Shown in pieces: positions 1-6,775 of a DNA stretch of 9,427 bases. Made by a program: the position numbers and the translations under genes. Source of the stretch: Campylobacterota bacterium. GTDB taxonomy: Bacteria; Campylobacterota; Campylobacteria; Campylobacterales; Sulfurovaceae. Each line of letters opens with the position of its first letter. Position 1 is the first letter of the stretch. The stretch lies in contig DSAK01000112.1 of NCBI GenBank assembly GCA_011372825.1, forward strand, positions 1 through 9,427. The letters run 5' to 3'. The notes under the pieces were generated by a model. It worked only from the letters and a program-made list of their open reading frames with translations. It did no database searches and had not been told where the DNA came from.

Positions 1-373
1 GTATTTCGCCTCAAATGTACCTGAGCCAATCATCAAAGATCCTCTGAGTATCTACTCTATAGCAACAAAAAGGGAATTGCTAAGAGAAAAAATCAAGCAC
101 CGAACAGAGCAAATGGTACAGCATGGACTCATACAAGAGGTGGAGTATCTCAAAAACAAATACGGCACTAAACCAAATAGCATGAAGGCAATTGGCATCA
201 AAGAGACATTGGGATATTTAGAGGGTGAGTATACGAAAAAAGAGTTAATCGAGCTAATCTCTGTACATACAAGCCAACTTGCCAAAAGGCAAGAGACTTT
301 CAATAAAACGCAGTTTCAATCGACCAAAAAACTTTTAGCAGATGAGATCTACCAAGATATCTTAAAAGCCTAA
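1..373 (+). CDS. miaA: tRNA dimethylallyltransferase MiaA, C-terminal part (5' truncated by window)
   Basis: MiaA transfers a dimethylallyl group from DMAPP to N6 of A37 in tRNAs that read codons starting with U. The frame is open from base 2 and gives 123 residues before TAA at 371-373. The family is usually about 300 residues, so roughly the last 40% is visible and the P-loop and most of the active site are off the window. Visible family signatures are PLSIYSIATKRELLREKI, the GLIQEVEYL helix, AIGIKETLGYL (family consensus AIGYKE) and AKRQETFNKTQF (family consensus KRQ-T-W/F). The TTG at 77 is only an internal leucine codon, because homology continues upstream of it. The gene converges on nuoN; the two coding regions share bases 370-373, so the pairing says nothing about shared regulation. 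The identification is firm from the paired AIGxKE and KRQ motifs. Confidence 0.93.
   Translation, partial: YFASNVPEPIIKDPLSIYSIATKRELLREKIKHRTEQMVQHGLIQEVEYLKNKYGTKPNSMKAIGIKETLGYLEGEYTKKELIELISVHTSQLAKRQETFNKTQFQSTKKLLADEIYQDILKA
370..373. other. convergent stop-codon overlap of miaA and nuoN
   Basis: On the plus strand the four bases CTAA hold both stops: TAA of miaA at 371-373 and, read from the other strand, TAG of nuoN at 372-370. The two coding regions thus overlap tail to tail by four bases, with no intergenic sequence for a terminator. Confidence 0.95.
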
Positions 374-1860
374 AACCCTGAAGCACTTACCATATATGTT
401 ATATACGACAGGAGTGGCTGAGCGAAAAATACCGATGCCACAGTGGCAAGAACAGCAATCCCGATCATAACCATAAGTGGTCGTGAAAGGTTGTAATAGA
501 CTACATTGACATTGCCTGTTGGCTCTTTGAGAAACATATAGACTATAAGTTTGAGGTAATAATATGCAGCAATTGCACTATTGAGTCCCATCAAAATAGC
601 AAGCCATACATATCCAGCATCAACAGCAGAACTCATCACATAAAGTTTCCCCCAAAATACTGAAAATGGCGGCACTCCAGCAAGTGAAAGCATAAAAAGT
701 GCCATCACAACCGCACCCATTGGCATTATCTTGATAAGACCTGCAAACTTCTCATACGGATGGTCAAAGCGTTGATGGTATGCTCTTTTTTTGTGTCTAG
801 ATATCCAAAGCATCGCAAATGCACCTAGATTGGTAAACATAAAGAGTGCATAATATAAAAAAATACTTGCATTCCCTTTTGTTGTTCCTAGTGCCAAAGC
901 TGCCATTACAAATCCAGCGTGTGAGATAGAGGAGTATGCAAGCATCCGCTTGACATCCTCTTGGACTAGCGCCATGATGTTTGCTAGTGTCATAGTGAAA
1001 ACTGCTAAGACTAAAACTATGATTCGAACCGGCTCAATGCCTAGCTCTATATACATCCCAAAGATACGCAAAGCAACAACAAATGCTGCGACTTTAGGGA
1101 CGATAGACATATATCCAGCTAGTGGTGCACTTGCGCCTTCGTAAACATCTGGAGCCCATGTATGAAATGGGAACAAAGAGAGTTTAAATGCAAAAGCAAT
1201 CAATAGCAATACAGAGCCACCCAAAATCGCTATCATCAATCCAGTTTCATCTAATCTATTTCCTAATATCTCCTGCACAGCATAAAGTTCAATGCTTCCT
1301 GTTGTCGCATAAATCAGAGCAGACCCCATCGCAAAAAATCCAGCTGCTAATGCACCCATAGTGAAGTACTTGACAGCAGCTTCGTATGAGTTGCTTCTAT
1401 TGTGCATAGCAATCAAAACATAAAGTGCCAATGAAGCAGTCTCAAGTCCAACAAAAATCAAAATCAAATTATCGGTTGCTACCATAAATTGGAATCCTGC
1501 AATCATAAATAAAAAGAGGGCAAAAAACTCCGGATAAGAGAATTCATGAAACCGTTTAGAAGTAAGGGCAAGTGGGATAAAAAGCATCGAGGCTACTAGT
1601 ATCAAGAATTGCGATATGATAGCAATCCCGTCTACAAATAAAACATCAAAGAAACCTCTATCATTGAGTGTCAATCCCAGTGTTGCACCAAAATCGATAA
1701 ACAATATAAGTAGCGTCATCATGACATAAAAAGACTTATGCAAATTGTCCTTGATAAGGTCAATTGTGATTATCATCAAGCCTCCAATAACAGCTATAAG
1801 CATAGGAGCCAATGTGATAAGATTTAATTCTTGTAATGTAACTGAAACAGGTGTCAACAT
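370..1860 (-). CDS. nuoN: NADH-quinone oxidoreductase subunit N (antiporter-like membrane subunit)
   Basis: NuoN is the antiporter-like proton-pumping subunit nearest NuoK in the membrane arm of complex I. The protein has 496 residues, near the usual NuoN length, and is hydrophobic throughout with about 14 predicted membrane segments. Key residues are in place: E140 in VGLETASLALYVL (TM5 glutamate), K226 in FKLSLFPFHTWAPDVYEGAS (TM7 lysine and the diagnostic PFHTWAPDVYEGA), K256 in SIVPKVAAF (TM8) and K405 in VFWGKLYVM (TM12). The Q300-E-D-V-K-R304 stretch and the following AYSSISHAG are the usual conserved TM10/11 region. The start is the ATG at 1858-1860, which overlaps the nuoM stop by one base (TGATG) with a strong ribosome binding site 7 bases upstream. 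It is the last gene of the block, and its TAG overlaps the miaA stop. No truncation or frameshift is seen. Confidence 0.97.
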   Translation of the reverse strand: MLTPVSVTLQELNLITLAPMLIAVIGGLMIITIDLIKDNLHKSFYVMMTLLILFIDFGATLGLTLNDRGFFDVLFVDGIAIISQFLILVASMLFIPLALTSKRFHEFSYPEFFALFLFMIAGFQFMVATDNLILIFVGLETASLALYVLIAMHNRSNSYEAAVKYFTMGALAAGFFAMGSALIYATTGSIELYAVQEILGNRLDETGLMIAILGGSVLLLIAFAFKLSLFPFHTWAPDVYEGASAPLAGYMSIVPKVAAFVVALRIFGMYIELGIEPVRIIVLVLAVFTMTLANIMALVQEDVKRMLAYSSISHAGFVMAALALGTTKGNASIFLYYALFMFTNLGAFAMLWISRHKKRAYHQRFDHPYEKFAGLIKIMPMGAVVMALFMLSLAGVPPFSVFWGKLYVMSSAVDAGYVWLAILMGLNSAIAAYYYLKLIVYMFLKEPTGNVNVVYYNLSRPLMVMIGIAVLATVASVFFAQPLLSYITYMVSASGF

Positions 1861-3389
1861 CAGTTCCCCTCCTTGGCTTGTTGTGTCGTCAATATCATAT
1901 CTTTTGTATTTTGCATAGAGGCTTTCTCTTCCATAAACTCAAGCATTGCAGATACCGATGTATCGATTGGTCCAAGCACAGGTTTTGGATAGATCCCTAG
2001 CCATGCTACTATAATAACCAATGGTATCAGTGACCATGTCTCTCTTGAATCCAAATCTTTTAGGCTTTTGTTTGCATCATTTGTTATAGGGCCAAAAAAG
2101 GTTTTCTTGTAAAGAGACAACATATAAACTGCCCCTACAATGATGGAAGTTCCTGCAAGGATGGTGATAATTGGTGAAATCTTATAGAACCCTAAAAGCA
2201 CCAAAAACTCTCCCACAAATCCTATCGTTAGTGGTAAGCCAACTGATGCCATAAGCATCACCCCAAAAATCAAAGCAAATTTTGGCATCACTGAAGCTAA
2301 CCCTCCAAATTCACTCATGAGTTTTGTATGCCTTCTGTCATATATCATCCCAACAAGCATAAACAGAGCCCCCGAGACAATTCCGTGAGCAATCATCTGA
2401 AATATAGCACCACTAATACCATGCGAATTCATAGCAAATATCCCTAGCATTATGATACCCATATGCGAAATAGATGAGTAGGCTATCACTTGCTTGATAT
2501 CCTCTTGTGCATAAGCAACCATAGCGGTATAAATAATCATGATTAGCGACAAAATCGCAATTGGCATAATCATCATTACTGAAGCATCAGGAAAAAGCGG
2601 TAAAGAGAATCTTACAAATCCATATGTTCCCATTTTAAGCAAAACTGCTGCTAGTATAACCGAACCTATCGTTGGTGCTTGACCGTGAGCATAAGGGAGC
2701 CATGTATGAAACGGAAACATTGGCACTTTGATGGCAAAACCGATAAAAAATGCGCCAAAGAGCCACAGCTGCTTATCTAGTCCGAACCATCCCATCTGAT
2801 ACCAATCTGTAAGGGCAAAACTCCAAACTTGCATCTCACTATGGTACTCATATGCCATAAACAGTATACCAACAAGCATGATAAGTGAACCTGCGAAGGT
2901 GTAGAGAAAAAACTTAATAGAGGCATAAACACGCAATGGTCCACCCCATGCACCGATGATATACAGCATAGGGACAAGAGAAAGCTCCCAAAAGAGATAA
3001 AACACTATCACGTCAAGAGCTACAAAAACCCCAACCATAGTCATCTCCAAAAAGAGAAGAGTTACTACCATATTTTTAACTTCACTCTTGATACTCATAC
3101 TGACGATGCCAATAAGTGTCATGAGTGTTGTTAGCACTACCAAAAATAGACTGATACCATCTACACCGACATAATAATTTATCCCAAAATCGGGAATGAT
3201 TGGGATAAGTTCTACAAATTGCATAGCTCCATTTGTGCTATCAAAACTGATCCATAGCCACAAAGAGAGCAAAAACTCAATTGCAGCAACACTTATACCG
3301 TAAGCTCTAGCACTCTGTTTGTGTACTATAAAACCTAACAAACCAGCAATAGCTGGGAAAAATATCAAAATACTTAAAATATTGTCCAT
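1860..3389 (-). CDS. nuoM: NADH-quinone oxidoreductase subunit M (antiporter-like membrane subunit)
   Basis: NuoM is the middle antiporter-like subunit of the complex I membrane arm, between NuoN and NuoL. The product has 509 residues, the normal size, with about 14 hydrophobic segments. Diagnostic sites are E135 in YLFWELSLVPMLYIIG (TM5), K221 in FAIKVPMFPFHTWLPYAHGQ (TM7 lysine and HTWLP-AH-QAPT signature), K252 in LLKMGTYGFVRF (TM8) and E394 in GFVGEFLVLLG, a glutamate typical of NuoM where NuoL and NuoN have lysine. YAQEDIKQVIAYSSISHMG is the conserved TM10/11 region. After the last membrane segment (about residues 452-470) there is a hydrophilic tail of roughly 30 residues, rich in E, K, Q and T. 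The ATG at 3387-3389 follows AAGGAG with a 5-base spacer. It lies 9 bases after nuoL and overlaps nuoN by one base. Confidence 0.97.
   Translation of the reverse strand: MDNILSILIFFPAIAGLLGFIVHKQSARAYGISVAAIEFLLSLWLWISFDSTNGAMQFVELIPIIPDFGINYYVGVDGISLFLVVLTTLMTLIGIVSMSIKSEVKNMVVTLLFLEMTMVGVFVALDVIVFYLFWELSLVPMLYIIGAWGGPLRVYASIKFFLYTFAGSLIMLVGILFMAYEYHSEMQVWSFALTDWYQMGWFGLDKQLWLFGAFFIGFAIKVPMFPFHTWLPYAHGQAPTIGSVILAAVLLKMGTYGFVRFSLPLFPDASVMMIMPIAILSLIMIIYTAMVAYAQEDIKQVIAYSSISHMGIIMLGIFAMNSHGISGAIFQMIAHGIVSGALFMLVGMIYDRRHTKLMSEFGGLASVMPKFALIFGVMLMASVGLPLTIGFVGEFLVLLGFYKISPIITILAGTSIIVGAVYMLSLYKKTFFGPITNDANKSLKDLDSRETWSLIPLVIIVAWLGIYPKPVLGPIDTSVSAMLEFMEEKASMQNTKDMILTTQQAKEGN
1868..1874 (-). promoter_or_regulatory. 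ribosome binding site of nuoN inside the nuoM 3' end
   Basis: The minus strand reads AAGGAGG, followed by a 7-base spacer (GGAACTG) and ATG at 1860. The site lies inside the last codons of nuoM, which encode Ala-Lys-Glu-Gly-Asn, so the C-terminus of NuoM is partly dictated by this signal. Its strength supports the annotated nuoN start and translational coupling at the TGATG junction. Confidence 0.85.
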
Positions 3390-3394
3390 AACCT

Positions 3395-3401
3395 CTCCTT
3401 A
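3395..3401 (-). promoter_or_regulatory. ribosome binding site of nuoM fused to the nuoL stop codon
   Basis: The minus strand reads TAAGGAG, in which TAA is the nuoL stop codon. A 5-base spacer leads to the nuoM ATG. A ribosome terminating on nuoL therefore sits on the nuoM initiation signal, which fits coupled translation and fixes the start. Confidence 0.85.
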
Positions 3402-5291
3402 ACCCAACATCGACAGCAAACCAGCGAAAATGAGCAAAAACACTGCTCCACCGGCCATCCAATTTAAATAGTGCGACAAATTCCCTGTTTGCATTTTTCG
3501 CATTTCGTCCCCTGTTGTATAGATAAAGTTTGCGATACCATCTACGATAGCATCAACTATCCTCATATCGACTTTTTTCCATAAAAATTTAGAGAGTTCA
3601 GCGTAAGGCTTAGAGATAAGCGCTTCATAGATTTGAGGTATATAGTACTGGTTTGCCAAAAGTTTATAGACAAATCGATTTTCTACTTTTTCATTTCTCT
3701 TTAACCCTTTACCATATTTAACCCATGCCAAAATGATTCCAGCCAGTGCAAAAGCCAAAACTATAGCACCTAGATACCAAACTAAATGGTGAGTATGTTC
3801 ACTCATCTCATAGTTTGGTAAAAGATTGATAACAAAGGAATTGAAGTCATTTTTAAACCATCCTGCTATCACTGCTAACAATGCAAGTGGAGACATAGCA
3901 ACAAGGGCAAACTTATACATCTCATGAGGATGTTCTATGTTGTGTCGTTCATCACCCCAGAAGGTCAAGAAAATTTGTCTGAAACTATAAAATGCAGTCA
4001 TTCCAGCTGTTAGTACCAAGATGCTCCACAACACCAAAGTACCTTCATTAAAGGCAGTTTCTATAATCGCATCTTTTGAAAAGAATCCTGCAAATATTGG
4101 AATACCTGCAAGCGACAAAGATGCTAAAAACATATAAACATGTGTCCACTTCATATATTTTTTAAGTCCACCCATCTTGAAGATATCAAGCTCATCGTGC
4201 ATAGCATGCATCACATTACCACCACCTAAGAATAAAAGTGCCTTGAAAAATGCGTGTGCTGCTAAATGGAAAAGTGCTATCCAGTATGCACCAAGTCCAG
4301 CTGCCGCAAACATATATCCCAATTGCGACAGGGTAGAAAATGCAATAATTCTCTTTAGGTCTCTATTTACAAGTGCCATAGAGGCTGCGAAAAATGCAAC
4401 AAAAGTTCCTAGTGCTGCGATGAAATAGCTCACTTCTGGAGTAAGCTCAAAAAGAGGATACGCTCTGATGACCAAAAATACCCCTGCTGTTACCATCGTC
4501 GCTGCGTGTATTAGTGCTGAAACTGGAGTTGGCCCCTCCATGGCATCTGTTAGCCATGTATGCAGGGGAAATTGTGCCGATTTACCCATTGCACCTATAA
4601 ATAGTGCAATTGCTGCTAGTGTAAGGACAATTGATGGTAACTCAGGAATTTGAGCAAACACTACATCGTATTGTAAGCTCCCTGTGTGCCAAAAAAGGAT
4701 AAATAGACCAATCAACATTCCAAGGTCAGCAATTCTATTCATAATAAATGCTTCATTTGCCGCCCACGAAGGCGAGATAGATGGATTCTTCTCTCTTGGG
4801 GCATCTGCTTTGTGGTACCAAAAACCTATCAGCAACCACGAACAAACACCAACCCCTTCCCAGCCTATAAAAAGTCCTGCGAAGTTATCACTCATCACGA
4901 GCACCATCATCGAAAATACAAATGCCGAAAGGTACGAAAAGAATCTATTGAAACTTTTATCGTGGTCCATATACCCTATAGAGTATATATGTACAACAGT
5001 AGAAACTAGTGTTACGACTACCATCATGGTGACACTTACATGATCTACAACAAATCCAAAAGGGATAGATAGGTTTGCAACAACTATCCAATCCATAAGG
5101 GTTACTGAAACACTATTGCCAGTTGTAGCGACATGATATGCCAAAAGTGCTGAAGCGATAAATGAAACAAAAAGCAACATAGAAGAAACAATTCCGACAA
5201 ACACTTGCCGTTGACTCATCCCAAATAACCCTGCAAAAAGTGCACTCACCAATGGTGTAAATAGTGCGATGTAGACTAAACTTTCCATCAT
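3399..5291 (-). CDS. nuoL: NADH-quinone oxidoreductase subunit L (distal antiporter-like subunit with lateral helix)
   Basis: NuoL is the antiporter-like subunit at the far end of the complex I membrane arm, with a C-terminal amphipathic helix running along the arm. The 630-residue length is typical of NuoL and clearly longer than NuoM and NuoN. Numbering from the first Met, the key sites are E145 in GWEGVGVCSWLLIGFW (TM5), K237 in GAMGKSAQFPLHTWL, the DAMEGPTPVSALIHAATMV signature at 249-267, K350 in FHLAAHAFFKALLF and K406 in GFFSKDAII (TM12). Residues about 535-600 form the less hydrophobic lateral-helix segment, followed by a final membrane anchor at about 611-628. The gene begins with two consecutive ATGs. 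The first (5289-5291) overlaps the nuoK TAA but is only 2 bases from AAGGGG; the second (5286-5288) has a 5-base spacer and is probably the main start, giving 629 residues. Motif content distinguishes it from the other antiporter-like subunits. Confidence 0.97.
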   Translation of the reverse strand: MMESLVYIALFTPLVSALFAGLFGMSQRQVFVGIVSSMLLFVSFIASALLAYHVATTGNSVSVTLMDWIVVANLSIPFGFVVDHVSVTMMVVVTLVSTVVHIYSIGYMDHDKSFNRFFSYLSAFVFSMMVLVMSDNFAGLFIGWEGVGVCSWLLIGFWYHKADAPREKNPSISPSWAANEAFIMNRIADLGMLIGLFILFWHTGSLQYDVVFAQIPELPSIVLTLAAIALFIGAMGKSAQFPLHTWLTDAMEGPTPVSALIHAATMVTAGVFLVIRAYPLFELTPEVSYFIAALGTFVAFFAASMALVNRDLKRIIAFSTLSQLGYMFAAAGLGAYWIALFHLAAHAFFKALLFLGGGNVMHAMHDELDIFKMGGLKKYMKWTHVYMFLASLSLAGIPIFAGFFSKDAIIETAFNEGTLVLWSILVLTAGMTAFYSFRQIFLTFWGDERHNIEHPHEMYKFALVAMSPLALLAVIAGWFKNDFNSFVINLLPNYEMSEHTHHLVWYLGAIVLAFALAGIILAWVKYGKGLKRNEKVENRFVYKLLANQYYIPQIYEALISKPYAELSKFLWKKVDMRIVDAIVDGIANFIYTTGDEMRKMQTGNLSHYLNWMAGGAVFLLIFAGLLSMLG

Positions 5292-5593
5292 TACCCCTTC
5301 ATCGTCGCAAGATCATCTAAGTCTAGCGTACCATGTTTTTTGTAAATTAAAATCAACAAACCAAGACCCACTGCAACTTCACTAGCTGCAATGGCGATTA
5401 TAAAAAATGCAAACATTTGACCTGCTAAATCATTATAGTAATAGCTAGCAGCTGCAAATGCTATATTGGCAGCATTTAGCATTATCTCTGTAGCAAAAAA
5501 TAGCATCAATAGGTTCCGACGACGAATCACCCCCACTAAACCAATTGCAAAAAGCAATCCTGAAATAATCAAATAATGATTTAAGCCTATCAT
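5291..5593 (-). CDS. nuoK: NADH-quinone oxidoreductase subunit K (ND4L homologue)
   Basis: NuoK is a three-helix membrane subunit that passes charge between the quinone-proximal region (NuoH, NuoJ) and NuoN. At 100 residues it has the standard length. The two buried glutamates essential for coupling in this family are seen exactly at positions 36 (FFATEIMLNAANIAF) and 72 (AIAASEVAVGLGLLILIY), the same numbering as in E. coli. Three hydrophobic segments lie at about 5-22, 29-50 and 60-84, followed by a short charged tail. The ATG at 5591-5593 overlaps the nuoJ TGA by four bases (ATGA), and GGAG sits 4 bases upstream with AAAGG a little further. The stop TAA shares a base with the first nuoL ATG. 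The family assignment is unambiguous. Confidence 0.98.
   Translation of the reverse strand: MIGLNHYLIISGLLFAIGLVGVIRRRNLLMLFFATEIMLNAANIAFAAASYYYNDLAGQMFAFFIIAIAASEVAVGLGLLILIYKKHGTLDLDDLATMKG
5294..5299 (-). promoter_or_regulatory. ribosome binding site of nuoL that favours the second ATG
   Basis: The minus strand reads AAGGGG-TA-ATG-ATG. The purine tract is a fair match to the anti-Shine-Dalgarno sequence, allowing one G-U pair. The distance is 2 bases to the first ATG and 5 bases to the second, so initiation at 5286-5288 is more likely. Confidence 0.6.
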
Positions 5594-6150
5594 TTGTCTC
5601 CATCCTTTTGTGGTATATTCATCTCCTCATCGGTAACTGTAAGGCTTTGATCCATTTTTTTACCAGCTAGTATCATCCCTCCTACCATTGCAACCAACAA
5701 CATCAATGCTGCTACCTCAAAAGGGACAAGATATTTTGTAAAGAGTACCAAGCCTATAGACTCTGGGTTTGTCAACCCCTCTTGGGGTGGATATGTCGCT
5801 TCTATACTATTTCCTAGTATTGGTGCTGCAAATATTACCACCAACAGCACTGCTATACCACCACTGAGTAAAAATACCACTTTGCTTGATGTGTTGTTCT
5901 CTTTGATGTCTCGTGTTGCATCAAAAAACATCATTCCAAATGCATAAAGAGCCATAACCGCTCCTACATACACGACTAATTGTACAACTCCCAAAAAATC
6001 AGCACCCAACAAAAAGAAGAAGCCAGATATTAATACCATGCCAGCTGCCAATGAACTCATAGCATAGAGAACATTGCGACTCAAAACAGTAACCAAAAAA
6101 AGCCCCGCTGTGAGTACCGAAAATAGATAAAAAGCAATTTGTTCAAACAT
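5590..6150 (-). CDS. nuoJ: NADH-quinone oxidoreductase subunit J (ND6 homologue)
   Basis: NuoJ is a five-helix membrane subunit beside NuoK and NuoH that helps couple quinone chemistry to proton movement. With the start used here it has 186 residues, in the normal range. The family signature is the third helix, DFLGVVQLVVYVGAVMALYAF (about residues 51-71), with the conserved YVGA at 61-64. The late motif LFTKYLVPFEVAALMLLVAM at about 136-155 also matches the family. A polar loop of about 25 residues follows ILGNSIEATYPPQEG, and the C-terminal 25 residues are hydrophilic. The longest reading frame would start at TTG (6151-6153). The ATG at 6148-6150 is chosen because it gives a 5-base rather than 2-base spacer from AAAGGAG. 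It lies 10 bases after nuoI and overlaps nuoK by four bases. Confidence 0.96.
   Translation of the reverse strand: MFEQIAFYLFSVLTAGLFLVTVLSRNVLYAMSSLAAGMVLISGFFFLLGADFLGVVQLVVYVGAVMALYAFGMMFFDATRDIKENNTSSKVVFLLSGGIAVLLVVIFAAPILGNSIEATYPPQEGLTNPESIGLVLFTKYLVPFEVAALMLLVAMVGGMILAGKKMDQSLTVTDEEMNIPQKDGDK
5598..5608 (-). promoter_or_regulatory. ribosome binding site of nuoK inside the nuoJ 3' end
   Basis: The minus strand reads AAAGGATGGAG, followed by 4 bases (ACAA) and the nuoK ATG. Either GGAG (4-base spacer) or AAAGG (10-base spacer) can pair with 16S rRNA. It lies wholly within nuoJ codons, as expected at an ATGA stop-start overlap. Confidence 0.7.
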
Positions 6151-6155
6151 CAAAT

Positions 6156-6163
6156 CTCCTTTA
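6156..6163 (-). promoter_or_regulatory. ribosome binding site of nuoJ fused to the nuoI stop codon
   Basis: The minus strand reads TAAAGGAG, in which TAA ends nuoI. The ATG at 6150 is 5 bases away, whereas the in-frame TTG directly before it is 2 bases away. The site therefore decides the start in favour of the ATG. Confidence 0.8.
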
Positions 6164-6763
6164 GTAAGCTAATGGTGTTTTTTTGATTTTTGCATCAGCA
6201 TCAACACTTGGAGCACCAAAACCTTCATACTCTTTTTGGAGATGGAGCTTGTCAATCGGTGTTAACATATCTTCAAAGAGTGAAAATCCCGCCCGTTGTT
6301 CACTTGCATTTTCATATCTAGCACCATGGACGATAGCAAGCTCAGGACACACCTCTGCACAATAACCACAAAATATACATCTTCCAAAATTGATAGTATA
6401 CTCACTCACCTCTTTGCGTTGATTTTCATCATAACGGGTTTCCATTGCGATACAATTTGAGATACAAATCTTCTCACAAAGTCCACATCCAATACATCTA
6501 TAATGACCACTTTCTAAGAGTCTTAGCATATCATGAATCGCTCTATATCTTGGAGAGATAGGGAGTTTTTCAAGAGGATATTTAGTCGTATGCTTGCCAC
6601 CTAAAAAGAGTGTTTTAAACATCTCTCTTAGCGTAACCCAAAGCCCTACAAAAAGCTCCCCTTTGAAAGTTCTCTTCATCACCTGCTTGAAGCTACACCA
6701 AGGGGTAGCTGGTGTACCTCCGAGATCTAGCATTACATACTTTTGTTTTTCGTTATTCATCAT
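6161..6763 (-). CDS. nuoI: NADH-quinone oxidoreductase subunit I (two [4Fe-4S] ferredoxin-like subunit, N6a/N6b)
   Basis: NuoI carries clusters N6a and N6b, which pass electrons from NuoG towards N2 and the quinone site; it sits on the membrane arm near NuoH. The 200-residue protein has an amphipathic N-terminal part and two ferredoxin motifs. Motif 1 is C90-x2-C93-x2-C96-x3-C100 in CIGCGLCEKICISNC. Motif 2 is C129-x2-C132-x2-C135-x3-C139 in CIFCGYCAEVCPELAI. All eight ligands are present. Motif 1 has isoleucine where most ferredoxin-type sites have proline after the fourth cysteine, and it carries an extra C104, which E. coli NuoI also has. Relative to E. coli NuoI (about 180 residues, from memory) there is an N-terminal extension of about 25 residues. 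The gene starts with two ATGs (6761-6763 and 6758-6760), 4 and 7 bases from AAGGAGG, so a 199-residue product from the second is also plausible. Confidence 0.97.
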   Translation of the reverse strand: MMNNEKQKYVMLDLGGTPATPWCSFKQVMKRTFKGELFVGLWVTLREMFKTLFLGGKHTTKYPLEKLPISPRYRAIHDMLRLLESGHYRCIGCGLCEKICISNCIAMETRYDENQRKEVSEYTINFGRCIFCGYCAEVCPELAIVHGARYENASEQRAGFSLFEDMLTPIDKLHLQKEYEGFGAPSVDADAKIKKTPLAY

Positions 6764-6767
6764 CTCT

Positions 6768-6775
6768 CCTCCTTA
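6768..6775 (-). promoter_or_regulatory. strong ribosome binding site of nuoI fused to the nuoH stop codon
   Basis: The minus strand reads TAAGGAGG, a full match to the anti-Shine-Dalgarno core, with its first three bases serving as the nuoH stop codon. The spacer is 4 bases to the first ATG and 7 to the second. Confidence 0.85.

Noticed and set aside
52..303. Open frame of 83 codons on the minus strand opposite miaA
   Set aside because: Antisense to conserved MiaA motifs, with no ribosome binding site. It looks membrane-like only because Lys/Glu/Gln codons read as Phe/Leu/Ser on the complement.
354..363. Palindrome AAGATATCTT near the miaA and nuoN ends, considered as a terminator
   Set aside because: It is AT-rich, has no loop, cannot form a stable RNA hairpin, and is not followed by a clean T run on either strand. 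It sits within miaA codons.
391..406. CATATATG and the neighbouring TATATA stretch as an operator or terminator
   Set aside because: It is inside the nuoN coding end (Tyr-Ile-Thr-Tyr-Met codons) and is weak AT alternation that arises easily by chance.
4684..5043. Open frame of 119 codons on the plus strand opposite nuoL
   Set aside because: It lies wholly antisense to strongly conserved NuoL sequence, has no ribosome binding site or recognisable motif, and its composition is what the complement of membrane-protein codons gives.
370..5291. nuoL, nuoM and nuoN as an Mrp-type Na+/H+ antiporter cluster
   Set aside because: The three genes are homologous to MrpA/MrpD, but the signatures, the C-terminal lateral helix of NuoL, and the flanking nuoG-H-I-J-K genes show they belong to complex I.
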